From Dermatophagoides farinae (lineage: Eukaryota > Arthropoda > Arachnida > Sarcoptiformes > Pyroglyphidae), in assembly GCF_024713945.1 (NCBI RefSeq), contig NC_134677.1, forward strand, positions 3,785,001-3,849,000: 64,000 nt of DNA. The letters run 5' to 3'. Under the pieces are notes generated by a model that searched no databases, was not told the origin of the DNA, and worked only from the letters and a program-made list of their open reading frames with translations. Below, piece by piece: positions 1-14,111 of the stretch (position 1 is the stretch's first letter; the number at the start of each line of letters is the position of its first letter). A program made the translations under genes and the position numbers.

Positions 1-3000
1 ATATGTGTTAAATGAGAATCGAACATTGTTGTATCTTTTCCATTCATTCATGTTTCGTATAAATGAAAGTTATTTTTTATTCTATTGGCAATTTATTTCC
101 ACTTTCTAATGAAATTATATAGTTGTGTTTTCTTTTCATTTTTTTTTTTTTTTGGTCCAATCCATTGTATTACATTCATCTAAATTGATAATGATGATGA
201 TGATGAAAAAGAGAGAGAGAGAGAGGTGATTGGAAGATTGGTTGGGGTTGGATGGTGTTATTCATTCTATCATTTGGCTATTATCTTCATCAATAAAGTA
301 TTCTTGGTTGTTGTTGTCTAAAATAAAATGAAATAAAAAAAAACTACGACGACAATGATGATGAGGATAATGATGGTGGCGTCATTAATGGTCGTGTCCG
401 GTAAGCGGGTAACATTATATAAAAGATGGTAGTTTGATCACATCAAGAATGAATGTGGAAACCTAAATGATAATAATGTATATATATCGAGTATTAATTA
501 ACAATCATGGTAGTGTATGGTGTGTATGCTTGGATTTTTTTTTCCATCGTATATATGTGTGTTTGAATCATTGAAAATAATTGTAATCAATGATCACATT
601 TTGTCATTTATTTTCTTAATATTTTACTAACAACATTGGCTTGTAAAAGTTATTATTTTTGTCGGGTGTAATAATGAAAAGAAAAAAAAAAATTCGTAAA
701 GCAACATGGATTGAATATAACGATGAAAAGAAGAGAAATCTTACAATTTTTTTCCTTTCTCACTGTTGTTATAGTCTTCCTGTGTGTGTGTTATATTTTT
801 TTTAATGCTAATATAAATCAAGTGGAATGAATTGTATCCGATAGCACACACACACACATACACAAACACAACGATATATAAATGGAACATAATAATTCAT
901 TCGATAAAAATTGAATTCAATGATGAAATGATGACAACGATGCTTTGGCTAAAAAAATGGTTTTTTTTATTCAGACTAGAATTTTATACTGACAAAATAT
1001 TATCAAGAGAAAAAGTGAGAAAAAGAAAAATCTACGACAACTATCTGTGGAATTATGATGATGATGATGATGATTCAATAAGAAAATAAATTCAGATATT
1101 GAGACAGAAACATCATCATCATCAATAAAGTGGCAACAGAAAAAATGTGAATCACAATGTAGTCATAAATGTCGGATGATAATTTGTTCTTTGAAATTCC
1201 AAATGGAATATTTTGAAAAGCCCTCAAGGTGATCATCATTTCCATCATCATCATCGTCATCAACAGAAGCGACATTTATGTCAACACACTCAAAGAATAA
1301 AGTGTAAGAGAATATAAAGTGGGGCTGAGATCTACTGAAACCACCACATATACATAAGTGCCTTTAGGCTATAATACTAGGAATACCAGAATATTTTGAA
1401 CAAATCGAAGTATGATACAAAAATTCATCACCGAATCGAATAGAATCATCATCATTAATTGAGAAATGGTATTCAAAAAAAAGAGTGTGTATTGTGAGTG
1501 ACTAGCATTATTTTCACATCAAGAACCAGAAAAACAAAACAAAAAAAACTTGGATATGCCCGAAACAGAAACTTTTTCTCTCAATCAAACATGAAGTTAT
1601 CATAACAGCAACAACAACAAAAACAACGAAAAAAATGTAATTCAATCAACGTAAAAAAATAATGATAATTATGATTGGTATGAATCTAGGCGAAATTCAA
1701 TACTGATCGATATGAACTATTGTAACAGAGACATCATCATCATCATCAAAATCGACCTAGAATTGTCCTACGATATGTGGGGGGGTGTGTGGAGGAAAAA
1801 AATATATATCTAGTGCGTAATTCTTAATTGGCAATCATCATCATTGTGTTGCTTGCATCATCAGTATTATTATTATTATGACGAATGATAAGAATTAAAT
1901 TGAATACAATGAAATCTTCGCTAGTAATGATGGCGAAAAGAGTCGAATGTTTTTTTCTCTCTTCATCCATTGGACCGAAAACCAACAAATGAAGTGAATA
2001 TTTTTTTTTTCATTTGTGGTGTTGTTCGGGTTGATTCATTGAGAAAAGAATGACTATAGACAAATGAATCAGTGAAGCTAAAATCAAATCAGCAGCGAAA
2101 AAAAAAATAAAGAAAGAAAAAATACAATTTTTTCTCTCTTTTTTTTATCGTCCATTTTTCATTAAATTACTTCTTTTTCTGGTGGAAACAAAACCCAGAG
2201 ACCGAAAAAAAGGAACAGAATTATCAATTTGGTTTTCTTAATTTGGAGCTTTTCTTAATATTGTCGTTGTTAGGTCTCAAAAAAAAAATTTGTTTTCTTT
2301 CGTTTTTTTTTTCATTGCTTTGGTAATATGTTTTTGTGTTTTGTGTTTAAACGTTACGTTATCATCATCATTATTATTATTTGGCATGATCAAGTGATCC
2401 GTGAAAACAAGCAAAAGCGGAAAAAAATATAAACTCCCATTACGATTTCAGGAATCCATCTACATCTCGATATAATTTTCGTCTTTTTTTTGTGTTTCTG
2501 GGTGTGTGTGTGTATGGGTATGTATGAACTCATAGAATCAGAAACAATAATAATAATCTGCAAATGGTCTTAATGATTCGTATTTGTTTGCGTAGAAAAC
2601 AAAACAAAACTTCTTATGTGAGATCTGGTTTGATATTTTTTTCCAAAAAAAAATGAACCAAAAGACGTACACAATCGAACCAATGATATAGCCATCATCA
2701 TCATCATCATCGTTGGAATTCGACAGAATCGAACATTCTTTTTTTCTGGTATCATATATTTAATATATAAAGATATGCAAAACAAAACAGAACAAAACTG
2801 TATTACAATATCAAGTAAGTAATTATCATAATAACTGGATGGCAATATTTGCGGTAAATTTATTTATATTCATTGTTTATCCTTAAATTCTATCTAACAT
2901 TTATATACAGTTCCAACAATTCTTGAGACATTTCGATGAAAAAAAAACATTCCAATGAAATAATGCATCTTTATTAAAACCAATGGCAATCTATTCCTAT

Positions 3001-6000
3001 CTTATTTTTTTCTATAGATAAATGAAAACTTTTCAATTTTCTGTTTTTGTTTGTTTTGTAAGAAAAGAAAAATTATTCATTTATTTGTAAACGCCATAAG
3101 GATTATATGAGAGTAACGGTTTTTTTTTTGTTGTGTGTGTATATACCAATGGCATTCAATTGCATTCATTCATCATCATTTTACCGATGGATTTCAAATT
3201 CAAGAATTGAAAGTGGGAAAAAAATGAACATGAACACAGGACACCACATAGATATATATTCACTTGAAAAACTTTTTTTTTTTGCTTTTGTTTTTATTTC
3301 GGCTCTGTTCATTGGTAAATGGTGTGTGTGTACACAAACACGGTAGCTTAATACAAATAGGAATGGAAAATTATTCCGAAACATCAAAACAGAACCTAAA
3401 AAAAAGAGGAAATAATTTAAATGTATTTTGCTTGTTTTTTTTTTGCTTCAATTCTTTATTGTTTCTCTCATGTTGTTCATCATCGTCATCATCATTGAAT
3501 TCAAGTATATGAAGCTATGAATATTCTATTGTTTTTTTTATATATATGTGTGTGTGTGTGTTCATCTTCATCAACATCCTCTAAATACAAAACAATGGCA
3601 TGTTCCAAACTGCGTCAAAAAATGTAACTCTCTACATACATAGTGATGTGTGTGTGTGTGTGTGTGAATCATAAAAATTAAATTTCCATTTTCGACACGC
3701 ACACCACCATCAAAATACTGAAATAGTATACATTTGTGTGTGTGTGTGAATCGAGATACAATATTTTGGAATCCATATAAAGATTTTTTTTGTTGATGAA
3801 AATATATAAAAAAAATGACCACGTCAAAATATCCAAATGTGATCACAAATAACAATTTTCAGGGAGAAAAAAAAAAAAAATGGAAACTATACTTATCCAA
3901 GTGAATGATAATAGTGAAGAAAATTTTTATTCAAATTTTTTGAAAAAAAACGTATCATTTATCCACATATGATGATTATTAATAATTGTATTAGGTTTTC
4001 TTTTGCGTTAATGTAGAATAAAAAAAATTTTGATCATGTAATGAAACTCAAAAATGGCTCCAACCAAAAAAGAAGATCCAATACACAATCCATGTATTAT
4101 ATAATGACGATCAATCAATTGATTTTCCTTTTCGCTCTACCTTTTGGTTAAGAATAGCCATTAGCAATAGCATCGACTATATGCTAAAGCAATGAATATT
4201 ATTTTTTTTTATATTTACGAGTATATACCCCTGAAAACATATATTAATATATTATAAAAAAAACCTGCTATGCATCTCTTATATTAAATGAAATTTTTTT
4301 ATATCTAAATAGGACGTAACAGTATACGTATATATCAATAATAATAATAATAATGATGATCACAATGGGAAAAGGAAGAAGAATTGGGAAATGGTCTACG
4401 GAAATAAATTAAGTATCAGAATGTCAATTTTTCTGCATTGAAATGTAGAAAAAAAAACACACACACACACCAAAGACACATTGCAATTGGGAAAGATGTG
4501 TAATATGAATATGATGATGATGGAAAAAAACCATCCCTATATTATATACCTGAAAGAATTTTTTCAACGCACAAACACACTCACATGAAATTGAGGCCAT
4601 TGGACGGACCAAACACAGCAACCAACGGGGAATTCGAGAATTCTGTAATAATGATATTTTATTTCCATCATCATGATCATTTTGAAATAATGATGAATTA
4701 TTTAAAGAAAAATAGATAAAAAAAACGAAACTACAATAGAATACTTTCAAGGACAAAAAAAAATTCTATCTTCCATATGGAAATACCTGAGATGTTTCGA
4801 ATGGCAGAATTGTTCCTGCCAATGTGAAAAAAAACTCTTGCCATAAATACAATCGATGATGTGATGTATAATTATTATGATTATAATGAATTATATTGTG
4901 GCTAAAAGTAGATAAGCTCTTCATTGAAGAAAGAAAGTGAGAAAAAAAAACTAAATTAAGATGTTTAGCCAAAAAAAATCGGATTTCAACAACACGAATG
5001 ATATAGATGATGATGATAAAGGATAAATTTTATGGCACTAACTAATTCCAGCCATCATACCGATACACATACATGCATTTTTAATCTATTTTAACCAACC
5101 TAAGATATTGATACATTATCATGACTTAATTCTATTATTCTAGAAAAAAAAATCTGTCAAGAAATTTCTTGAAATTTTTTCTATCACAAATTACACTATT
5201 TTTTTCATTTACACATAGTTAATAGATATTAATCGATAATTATCAGATGATAATAATTCATAAATTACAATAATTTTTAATTAAAATCCAATTCAATTAT
5301 CATCATTGGATAGAACATAGGATTGGAACAAAAATGGAAAAAATTGTTACCATGTTTATTTTGTTTTCATAAAATAAAAACTAGAACCACATCCAAACTG
5401 GTTGGGAAATTCGAGTTATTCAACCATTCAACGCCCGGAGGAGAGCAGTCATGGAAAAAATAGTTTTTCTTTCTTTCTCTTGATATATGTTTGTTCATTC
5501 ACATCCTCATCACTACCATCATTATGGTCTTGGTTTTCACTATTCAAATAATCGTTTTTTGGTATCCACACACGCACACACAGAGACAGAGACAGAAAAA
5601 ATTTGTGTTTCAAAATAGGTTTCATTTCATTTTATATCCTCTACCTATTTTTGGAAAAAAATAAAATATCTACCTAGGAGACCTACCTAAAATGTGAATA
5701 CCCTGAGAAAAAAAACTATGGCCAGCAATGTACTTAACAGCGTTATATATGTGATACCAATAGAAACCAGAATTTTTTTTAACTCTTTTGCTTCAACACT
5801 TCAAATTCATCAGTTGAATGTATATGGTACGATTAATTCAAGCATTAAATTACATACACACACACACACAATTCTCATTTTTATTCTTTCACATTTTGAT
5901 TATAAAAGCAACAGAAAAAGAATATATTTAAGCTTTGATCATGATGATGATGATGATTATTATTATGGTGAAATTCAATTCACCCAAAAGGCTTTTGGTG

Positions 6001-9000
6001 ATGAAGCCAAAATCGTTTTCTCTCTCTCTTTCTAATTCTTTCCAACACACACATACAAAAAATAATATTTTTTCTGAAAGAAAAAAATAAAAACCTTTTG
6101 ATACGGATGAAAAAGAATATAGTAAAAAAAATTATTATCATCATAATAATCATTATTTTGCTGATTTGGCTGAAAATTTTATCATCATCGAATTCAAATC
6201 GAATTTTCGGATGAACCAGGCTGATTTTTGTTGTTGTTGTTGTTGTTGCCTGTTTATACATATATTCTTCACCTATTCTATTGATTCAAAGCCTTTTCTT
6301 CCTCTTTCTCTTTCACTCTATCTATTTTTATCTTGTTTTCTATGTGTATATAATATATGTAATTTTAGCCTGTTTGGGAATATAACAACACATAAATGAG
6401 AATAAACTTGGTACAAATAATAGGGAAACGGTTTTCTATTCCATGAATTCTCTCTCTCTCTCTTTTCAAGATTCTTTCTTTGTTCGCTAAATTGAATTCA
6501 TTCAATTTTCATTTAGATTCTGTATTCAAAGATTTGAAACGAACTAAACGATATACAGACCGACCAACGACGAAGAATTCATTATTAGCAAATTAATTTT
6601 GTCTGAACACCAAAAAAAAATTCGTTCCAGTGATACACGTATAGTATGCATGCCCACACACACACACACAAACGAATTCCATTTACGAAAAAAAAAAACA
6701 ACTACCTTTGTCATTATTGGCGAAATTTGTGAGTCTTTTTTAAATTCAGAATAGAAAATTCAAAATTCGTTTTCCAACGACATCAATAGAAAACGATCCA
6801 CCGATTGGTTGGTTGATTGATTGATTGACATTTTGATTCATGAAAAATGTAGAATTTTAAAAAAATAAGATAACTGGTCCATTCGACTTTTATTTGATTC
6901 TTTTTTTTCAAATCCTCGCAAATGTTGTAGCTGTTATTTGGAGCAGAAACAGGTAAAAAGGATTTTTTTTTGTATGATGGAATTTTTTTTAATGTATTAA
7001 CTCCATAATGGTGTGTGTGTGTAAGCAATAGAAGAGAAAAAGAAAGAATACATTAGTAGAATTGAACATTAACGTTGCCATGTTGCTGATGCTCTCAATA
7101 ATGATGATGATGATGATGTTCACATCTGATAGGTTGAAAAGATCGAACATCGAAAATCAATTTGCTACGATTTATATTTAATATATAAACAGTAAAGAGT
7201 ACATTTTTTTCATTTTTTCCTATCTATTATGGTACCTGTATAATAAATAAGACGGAAAAGTTTTTAAAAGTAAACTTTAACAACCAAAAAAAAAACTCAT
7301 TCCATTGACTATTGAAATGAAAAAAAAACCGGAAAAGTTAATTCATTTTCAATGTGATGACGGTAATAATAATAAATAAAATATATTTTGTATAGAAAAA
7401 AAAATTTTAGTTAATCCCCAGATGGCGTTGATGTATTTTGGGAGTTTTATTTTTATTTGAACAAAAAAGCCTTGGATACAAGAATATATTATTCCAAGCA
7501 CTATCCATTCCATTCGTATTAAATATATTCTCTTAGTACACTTATAATTATTGAGATTGCGCGCTACTGAAAACAAAAATGGACGAACCATATTTATTGT
7601 ATGTGTGTGTGTGTTCCAATCCAAAAAAAAAACTTGTTCCAATCACCAGAAAAAAATTCGGATTCTCTAGTTTATTCATGTTAGTGCACTATGGACAGAA
7701 TTTTTTTTTTTGGCCTATTGGCGACGCTGTATCGCCATCTTTCTTTGTTTGTGTTCTTGTGTGCACTCCATCATCATTATCATCGCGTTTTTTTTTGTTT
7801 TGTTTTGTTTTCATCAATTTTTATCTTACATCACTATCTTTTTAGCCAAAAAAAATATCCTTTAAAACTTCATACATTTACATCGTAAAGGTAAGAATCT
7901 TTTGTTTCATTGTCAATGAATGTAGTGTGTGTGTGTGTGTGAGATGAATTTTGATAACACCTATAAACATTTTCATTTTGTATTTTCTTTGTTTTTGTCA
8001 TACGAAAAAATTTCAATCAATTCATTCATCAGAAAACAAACCTTGCCATTTATTAGTTTCTCAAAGAGAAATTATTTCATTATTATACAGACCATTATAG
8101 AATTGTAGTCGATTATAAATTTTATTTTCAGATTTTCTAAGTTTAGTTGTTTCATCATATATTACATAGAAACCGATAAAACAACAATCATATATATATT
8201 GAAAGGGCGACACGACGACACAATTTATTATAGAGCGCATTCTCTCAATTCTGAGGTGTGGTACTTGGGACTTTTAATTCAAATGTATGTATCTGTGTAT
8301 ATTAGTGTGTGTGTGTGTGTGGGATTCTATTGGTTCCAAGCATCTCTATTTTTTTCTGTATCAGTTTATTCAATTCGAAGATCGAACAAAAAACCAAAAA
8401 AAAAAAAAAAACATTGGTTATCAGTTATTTTCAAAATATTATGAGAATATTTTTAGTCTGGCTATTTGGTTCCATTATCGATTTTTATTTCGCCCCTTTT
8501 TTTCTCTTTTATATATTGACATCTATGTTTTCCATGGACAAAAAAAAGGGATGACACCAGAATCCAAAATTGAATGATATCAGAATTTTTGTTTATATTG
8601 AAATCAAGACTCATTACTGAATACTGATTCATATAATAATGATGATGAAAAATCTCATAAAAAAACATGGTCATTCATTTCATTTTATTTCATCCAATAA
8701 TTCAAGTTTGACATTGCCGAAAAAGGAAATCAACCGAAATTTTATCAATCGTAAATGGTCACATTGATAATTTTGACCTTTTTTACATTTCTACTACTTA
8801 TATTCTACTATTGCCATCTGTCAAAAGTTCACAATCGAGAACAAGAGAAAACGCGCCAGCGAACCTAACCCAAAACCGAAACAAAAGCGTGTCATCATGA
8901 TGACTACGTATACACGTAGTATGGTGTATGAAAAAGGGGACTAGCTTGTGCTTTTCATTTGCCTTAAGCACTAATCTGTCATAGGATATAGTATAGCGAA

Positions 9001-9313
9001 AACTTCTTTTTTGTCATCATCATCATCATCATCAATGATTACAATCATACATCCTCAAGGCATTATTATTATTTTTGTAATTTCAATCCATATATAAAAC
9101 TTTCAAATATACATCATTATCGTTTAAACTTTTTTTTGTTTTGTTTCGTTCAAACATCAATTTTGTTTTTTGTTGAATAAAATAAAAATATCGGGGCTGC
9201 CACTACACATGAACTTAAACTTAAATATATAGCCCCCTTTTTTCTCATATATTTATTCGGCTATATTCATATACCTATGTGATTGGACATACGTGTAGGT
9301 TTCCATGACAATC

Positions 9314-9393
9314 CACACACACACACACACACACACAAACTTGGTGGCCAGGACAGATGCATACATAACCATGATGATGATGATGATGATGAT
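9314..9393. repeat. (CA)n and (ATG)n microsatellites
   Basis: A (CA)n run of about 12 units at 9314-9338 is followed about 30 bp later by an (ATG)n run of about 8 units at 9371-9393. The pair is typical of the simple repeats scattered through the first 36 kb. The reverse-strand reading gives poly-His and Cys-Val runs, which are not a gene. Confidence 0.9.
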
Positions 9394-12092
9394 AGTTTGA
9401 ATATATATCTGGCTTAGTCTTATAATATGGTAACAGCTGTTCAGCTATAGTATAGTTTTCCCCTATTAAAAACAATTATTTCCCTCTTTTTTCAAAATAT
9501 ATTTGTTGTTGTTGTAATACAAAACTTGTGGACCTTCTGTTTCATCATCATCATCAACATCATCATGATTTTTTTCTAATTTTTTGGTTTTTCATTCTCT
9601 CTCTTCTTCAAATCTTAAATGGTTGAGCAGCTGGCGCATGTCGTACAATTTTACATACACACAAATATACATTCGGACAATGTACAATTGGATCGAATTT
9701 GGATTTCGTTCAGCTTGTTACGCTAGCTAGCTAGGTCCTTTTTTCTGTCGGCTGTTCATCAAGAAAAAATTATGTGAATGAAACGATCGATCTATGAATG
9801 AAGCTAAATAAAACAGGATAGAGGGGTCACATATATCTAGAGACGCGTGCTGACACGTGCTTTGTCCTTTTCAAAATATGAATGAGCCAATCGGATGGAT
9901 TGATTTGTGACAATGAAAGATCTAGATTTAGAACGAAGGAAGAGGGCAATAAACATGGGGAAGGCCATATGTCCAAAGCCAAAAGATACCAAAAACCATT
10001 CACACAAACACAAATCGGTTGTAGTTTTTGATTTGGGTCTCATAAGCCCAAACTTCCTTGTCAATTCATTTCAATTCAAGACGAGACAAGACCACTGATC
10101 CCTGCTGTGCTACACGCGTTAGATTTTTAGCGTTAATACATCATTTCGGTTATGTTTCACGGGTTTCATAGGGCGTGTCTGTTTGTGCATCCTGACAATG
10201 TCATTTAAACAATGAGAACGGAAATGGATTTTTTTACCCGATATCTTTCACACTTGGCCAGAAAAAAACAATGAATATTGTCACATGAACAATATAAAAG
10301 CATATTATATTGATGAAAAATATTCATTGTTGTTCATCATTTTGAGCCGGGAATTCAAAAATTTTCTCAATGCTTAAAATTTTTTTTTTTCGTTCAACCA
10401 TTTGACATTGATGTCGCTGCGATCGAAAATTTTAAACATTTCTAGCATGGTCTATTTGTCTTTCAAAACGGAAATCGACGGAAGGATTTTTTTTGTTGTT
10501 GCTTTATCCGGCCATCGCATTTCAGTTCATTTTGTTCCATTTGAATTTACGCATGTTCGGTTATTTCAGTAGTGGTAGTAGCAGTAAGAATAGCAGTAGT
10601 TCATAGTATTTAGGAATAATTTTTTTTTTGTTTGACCATTATCATTATCATCATCATCCACCGAAAGCTTATTCTCATTGATGATGCTCGATGATGGCTC
10701 CTTGGTTGTAGATATATATACACACACACCTGGCCAATACACACCACACACGTGCATGCATAGAGTCATTTGGCCATTTTTTTTTATTGTTGGAACCCTT
10801 CCCTCCTTCTCTTATATGTTTTTTTTCTGGTTCATTCACATGTAATGCTTCTACTGTTTTTCATTCTTTCTTTGTTACTGAATTGCCTGAACCAAAACCA
10901 GAAGTAGTTGATACACAAACACACACACACACACAAGTAAAGTATATGAATATTTTTTTTCATGTATTTTCTGCGCCGATGTGCGTGTATGTCAGTGTTC
11001 CAGAAACAAAACACAAAAAGTACCAATGCTAGGACCCTCGCTGTACTTACTTATGTTTGTATGAATGGATCGATTCAAGCTGGCAGGGTAGTTATAAAAA
11101 AGGAAACGGCACATCATCGAATGACGTTATTGCCTATTATGCTTGCATACAATGAACATCATCATATATGATTTCGTATCATATTCAAAAAAAAAATCTT
11201 TTGAATATTTCTCGTTCGACATCATATTTATTCATCTATATTTGCTTATCTCCGTTCTTAAGATATATGGAAAACGATGTGTAAAAATTTGGTATTTTGA
11301 CATGCATCTACGACAACGATATTGCAAATATCAACCGAACATATAATAACAACAACGATTATGAATGTTGTTTTTGATCCAAACGAAATAAAAATGCTGT
11401 TATACAAATTATTTTCAAATCAGCAATATTTGTTTATGATTTTCAAATGTTATCATTACCATTTTTTTTTCTTTTTCCCGACATCAATCTATATTAATGA
11501 AACGAAAAGTTCAGTTAACATTCATTCGTACCGATCGACTGACCGACCGACCGACACATACAGAGAGTACCAATATTTTGGATACTTGGCCATGAAGAAA
11601 AATGAAGACAAAAAAAAAGAAGAAAAAGTTGAATGATGAAGATGAAGATGAAGACAAATCGAATTGGGCTTTCAATAATCCCCATATGGCTATGTTCTGG
11701 TTTGTTATTTGTTTGTTTTTTATCTGATCCATTAATTTTCATTAATATCAACGTTTTTATATACATGATACATATTCAATCATATTTTTTGTTGTATATA
11801 AATATAAGATTCGATCGATTTTAGTCAATATTTTTATTTAGTAGAATCACACACACGTCACATTCTGTAGTCATGAAATTTAAGTTTGCTGAAAATGATG
11901 AAAAAAAACTGGATAACGGATCCAATGTTATTTTTAATATTTGCATGTATTTCATTCGTTATATTTTTTTTCTTGGTATAGTTAGTTGTTTTTATCTTCA
12001 TTCATTTCTTCATTTATTTTTGCTTGCTTGCATCCAAAAGAAAATTACGGAATTCTCTCCTATTTATTGAATGTTCCATCATGTTCACTCTG

Positions 12093-12095
<3 letters not shown>

Positions 12096-12129
<34 letters not shown>
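12096..12129. repeat. (CT)n microsatellite
   Basis: A near-perfect CT dinucleotide run of about 17 units lies about 450 bp upstream of the mir-124 hairpin. No coding role is visible. Confidence 0.9.
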
Positions 12130-12131
<2 letters not shown>

Positions 12132-12583
12132 GGAACATGAAAATACTATCGCATTTTCTTGCTCGCTGCACACACGTCCGATATACACAGACACGCACAC
12201 AAAGATAAAGTGAAGAAATATAAATGAAAGTTAAAAGAAAAATTTTGGTAATCGACCAGATTAATACATAGAATTTTTTTCACTGAATTTTCCATACAAG
12301 ATAAAATTAAAAATATCAACCAAAAGCTAAAGCCACATATTTATAATGACGTTTGAAATAATATCTGATCCACTCCCACATGCACAATTTTTTTCTGATT
12401 ATAATTTCACTTCAAATGATATTATTTTAGAAAGCCGGCAAGAAATGATAGTTTTTAAATCAAAAAATAGTGTCTTTTTTTTGGTGTAAGCCAATGATCT
12501 AGCTAGATGTATTTAATTCTGGCAATTATTTGAGAAAAATAATGATATGATGGCCATGAAGAAAAAAAAATCATATAAATTTG

Positions 12584-12685
12584 AGGCTGATACTCTCCGT
12601 GTTCACTGTTTGCCTGAATGTTATCGTAAACCGAAATATGAATTGAAACGCATAAGGCACGCGGTGAATGCCAAGAGTTGATGCT
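12584..12685 (+). ncRNA. mir-124: mir-124 precursor hairpin
   Basis: Primary precursor of miR-124, the deeply conserved, mainly neuronal microRNA of bilaterians. The mature 3p arm is at 12653-12675. It begins TAAGGCACGCGGTGAATGCC and carries the seed AAGGCAC at 12654-12660; from memory it equals the fly miR-124-3p. The 5p arm, about 12598-12620, contains GTGTTCAC and TTGCCTGAA, which pair with GTGAA and AAGGCA of the 3p arm. The loop is about 12622-12650. The lower stem continues with ACTCT (12592-12596) against AGAGT (12674-12678). The precursor is on the plus strand. An open frame crosses it on the minus strand, but it reads through the hairpin and is not a gene. The host transcript, promoter and poly(A) site are not visible. 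The identity is firm; the exact hairpin ends are approximate. Confidence 0.95.
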
Positions 12686-14085
12686 ATAATTACATCATTT
12701 GTTACGACTGGAATAATGAAGAAATGGAAGGAAAACAAAAACAAATCGATTATCGATTGATGATCATTGGTTATGTAAGATATGAGAAAAGAAATTGATA
12801 AAAAATTTATTTTTTCGATTAGATTCGAAATCGATCCAATCACCTGGTTCTATTAGTTTCAGTTGTAATATAAAAATATGAATAAAATTAAAGAATTTTC
12901 TTTTCTTATTTTCATTCAGAATAATTATTCCATGATGAATTGACATGATGAGAAAATAACTTTTCTTATTTCGTTTTAGATATTATAAATGAATGATAAT
13001 AAAACATATATTGTGATCGGACGATGTTGCTCATTGTATAATAAAATCGAAGCTAATGATTTGAACCATTTATTGCTTATAATCATAATGATGATGAGTA
13101 TTCATCAATTTATAGCTCTACATATATATAAATGTTGCTTATATATTTAGTTTATCATTCGAAGAGAAAAAAAATTTGAAGACCATAGACGGCAACATTC
13201 TTTTATTCATCATTGTCATTGGCCTTGATAGGTTAATTTCATACTGACTAAAAAAAAAATTGTGAATAAAATAAAAGCATGTATATGAATATGTGACTAG
13301 AAAAAATTCAATTGACAAGGCAAAAAAAAATTTATCAACCTTCAAATGAACCGAATAATAATCCTCTATAATGTTTTTTTTTCCACATTACTATTTATTA
13401 TCCACCACCATTAAACCAAAGAATCTTTTCATCGTTTTGTTTTGTTTTTGCTGCTGCTGTTGTTTTTATATTTATTTTTTTTTCAAATTTACACACCATT
13501 ATCATAGTAGTAATAAGTGAAAGCTTAATATTCTATTGCTGATTAGCATTCGATTAAACACCATTGTGTATGTGTGTGTTTTGTGAAATTATTATCATTT
13601 TTATTAGTATGGAACACATATACAAAAAAAAGATCTCAAAAAAAATAATATTCGTTTCCCGAATATAACAGAAAAAAAAACAACGAAAAAGAAAAATTGC
13701 AATGCAAAGAACGGGACATATCCGATCAAATTAGACTCAAGTCACGTACACCACACACACACACACACACATTGCGTCCATTTATTCAATCGTGTTCATT
13801 TGTGTGTGTCCATTTTCGTTTATTTTTTTTTCTCGAAAAAAACGGATTCCTTCTCTTTTTTTTACAAAGAAAATATAAAATTGCACATCCGATTGGAAAT
13901 TTTGTTCGATTCTTCTAAGGAACGTTTGACAATATATAACAAAAATTGAGAAAGAAAAATTGTAGAATTTTTAATAATTTTTCTTTTCTTTTTTTTTATT
14001 TTAAAGCTTGTTTATTATGTCTTTCTCTATGTTTTTTTTTTATTCTCTCGTTGACAAATGACGTGGGCCGTATTATCGTATCTGT

Positions 14086-14111
14086 TTGTGTGTGTGTGTG
14101 TGTGTGTGTGT
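14086..14111. repeat. (TG)n microsatellite
   Basis: A run of about 13 TG units in AT-rich noncoding sequence. A (CA)n run of about 11 units lies 420 bp further on, at 14530-14551. Confidence 0.9.

Larger units (their letters stand above)
1..12583. other. Gene-poor, microsatellite-rich tract upstream of mir-124
   Basis: No protein-coding gene is supported here. Open frames are short (under about 115 codons) and run through CA/TG, ATG/ATC or poly-A/T repeats, giving His-Thr, Asp or Phe runs without domain character. Many apparent starts are not ATG. The sequence is very AT-rich with repeated (CA)n, (ATG)n, (CT)n and homopolymer tracts. It may be intergenic, regulatory, or introns of a long transcript such as the miR-124 precursor; the sequence alone does not decide. 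One small exon-like unit at 7846-7890 is treated under findings. Confidence 0.6.

Noticed and set aside
16-28. Possible tRNA B-box (reverse of GTTCGATTC)
   Set aside because: No A-box or cloverleaf stem lies at the right distance, and the consensus GG...CC ends are missing.
9275-9475. Minus-strand frame with poly-His and Cys-Val runs
   Set aside because: The runs come from (ATG)n and (CA)n microsatellites, not from a protein.
12571-12843. 90-codon minus-strand open frame
   Set aside because: It reads through the mir-124 hairpin in antisense; the structure belongs to the plus-strand microRNA.
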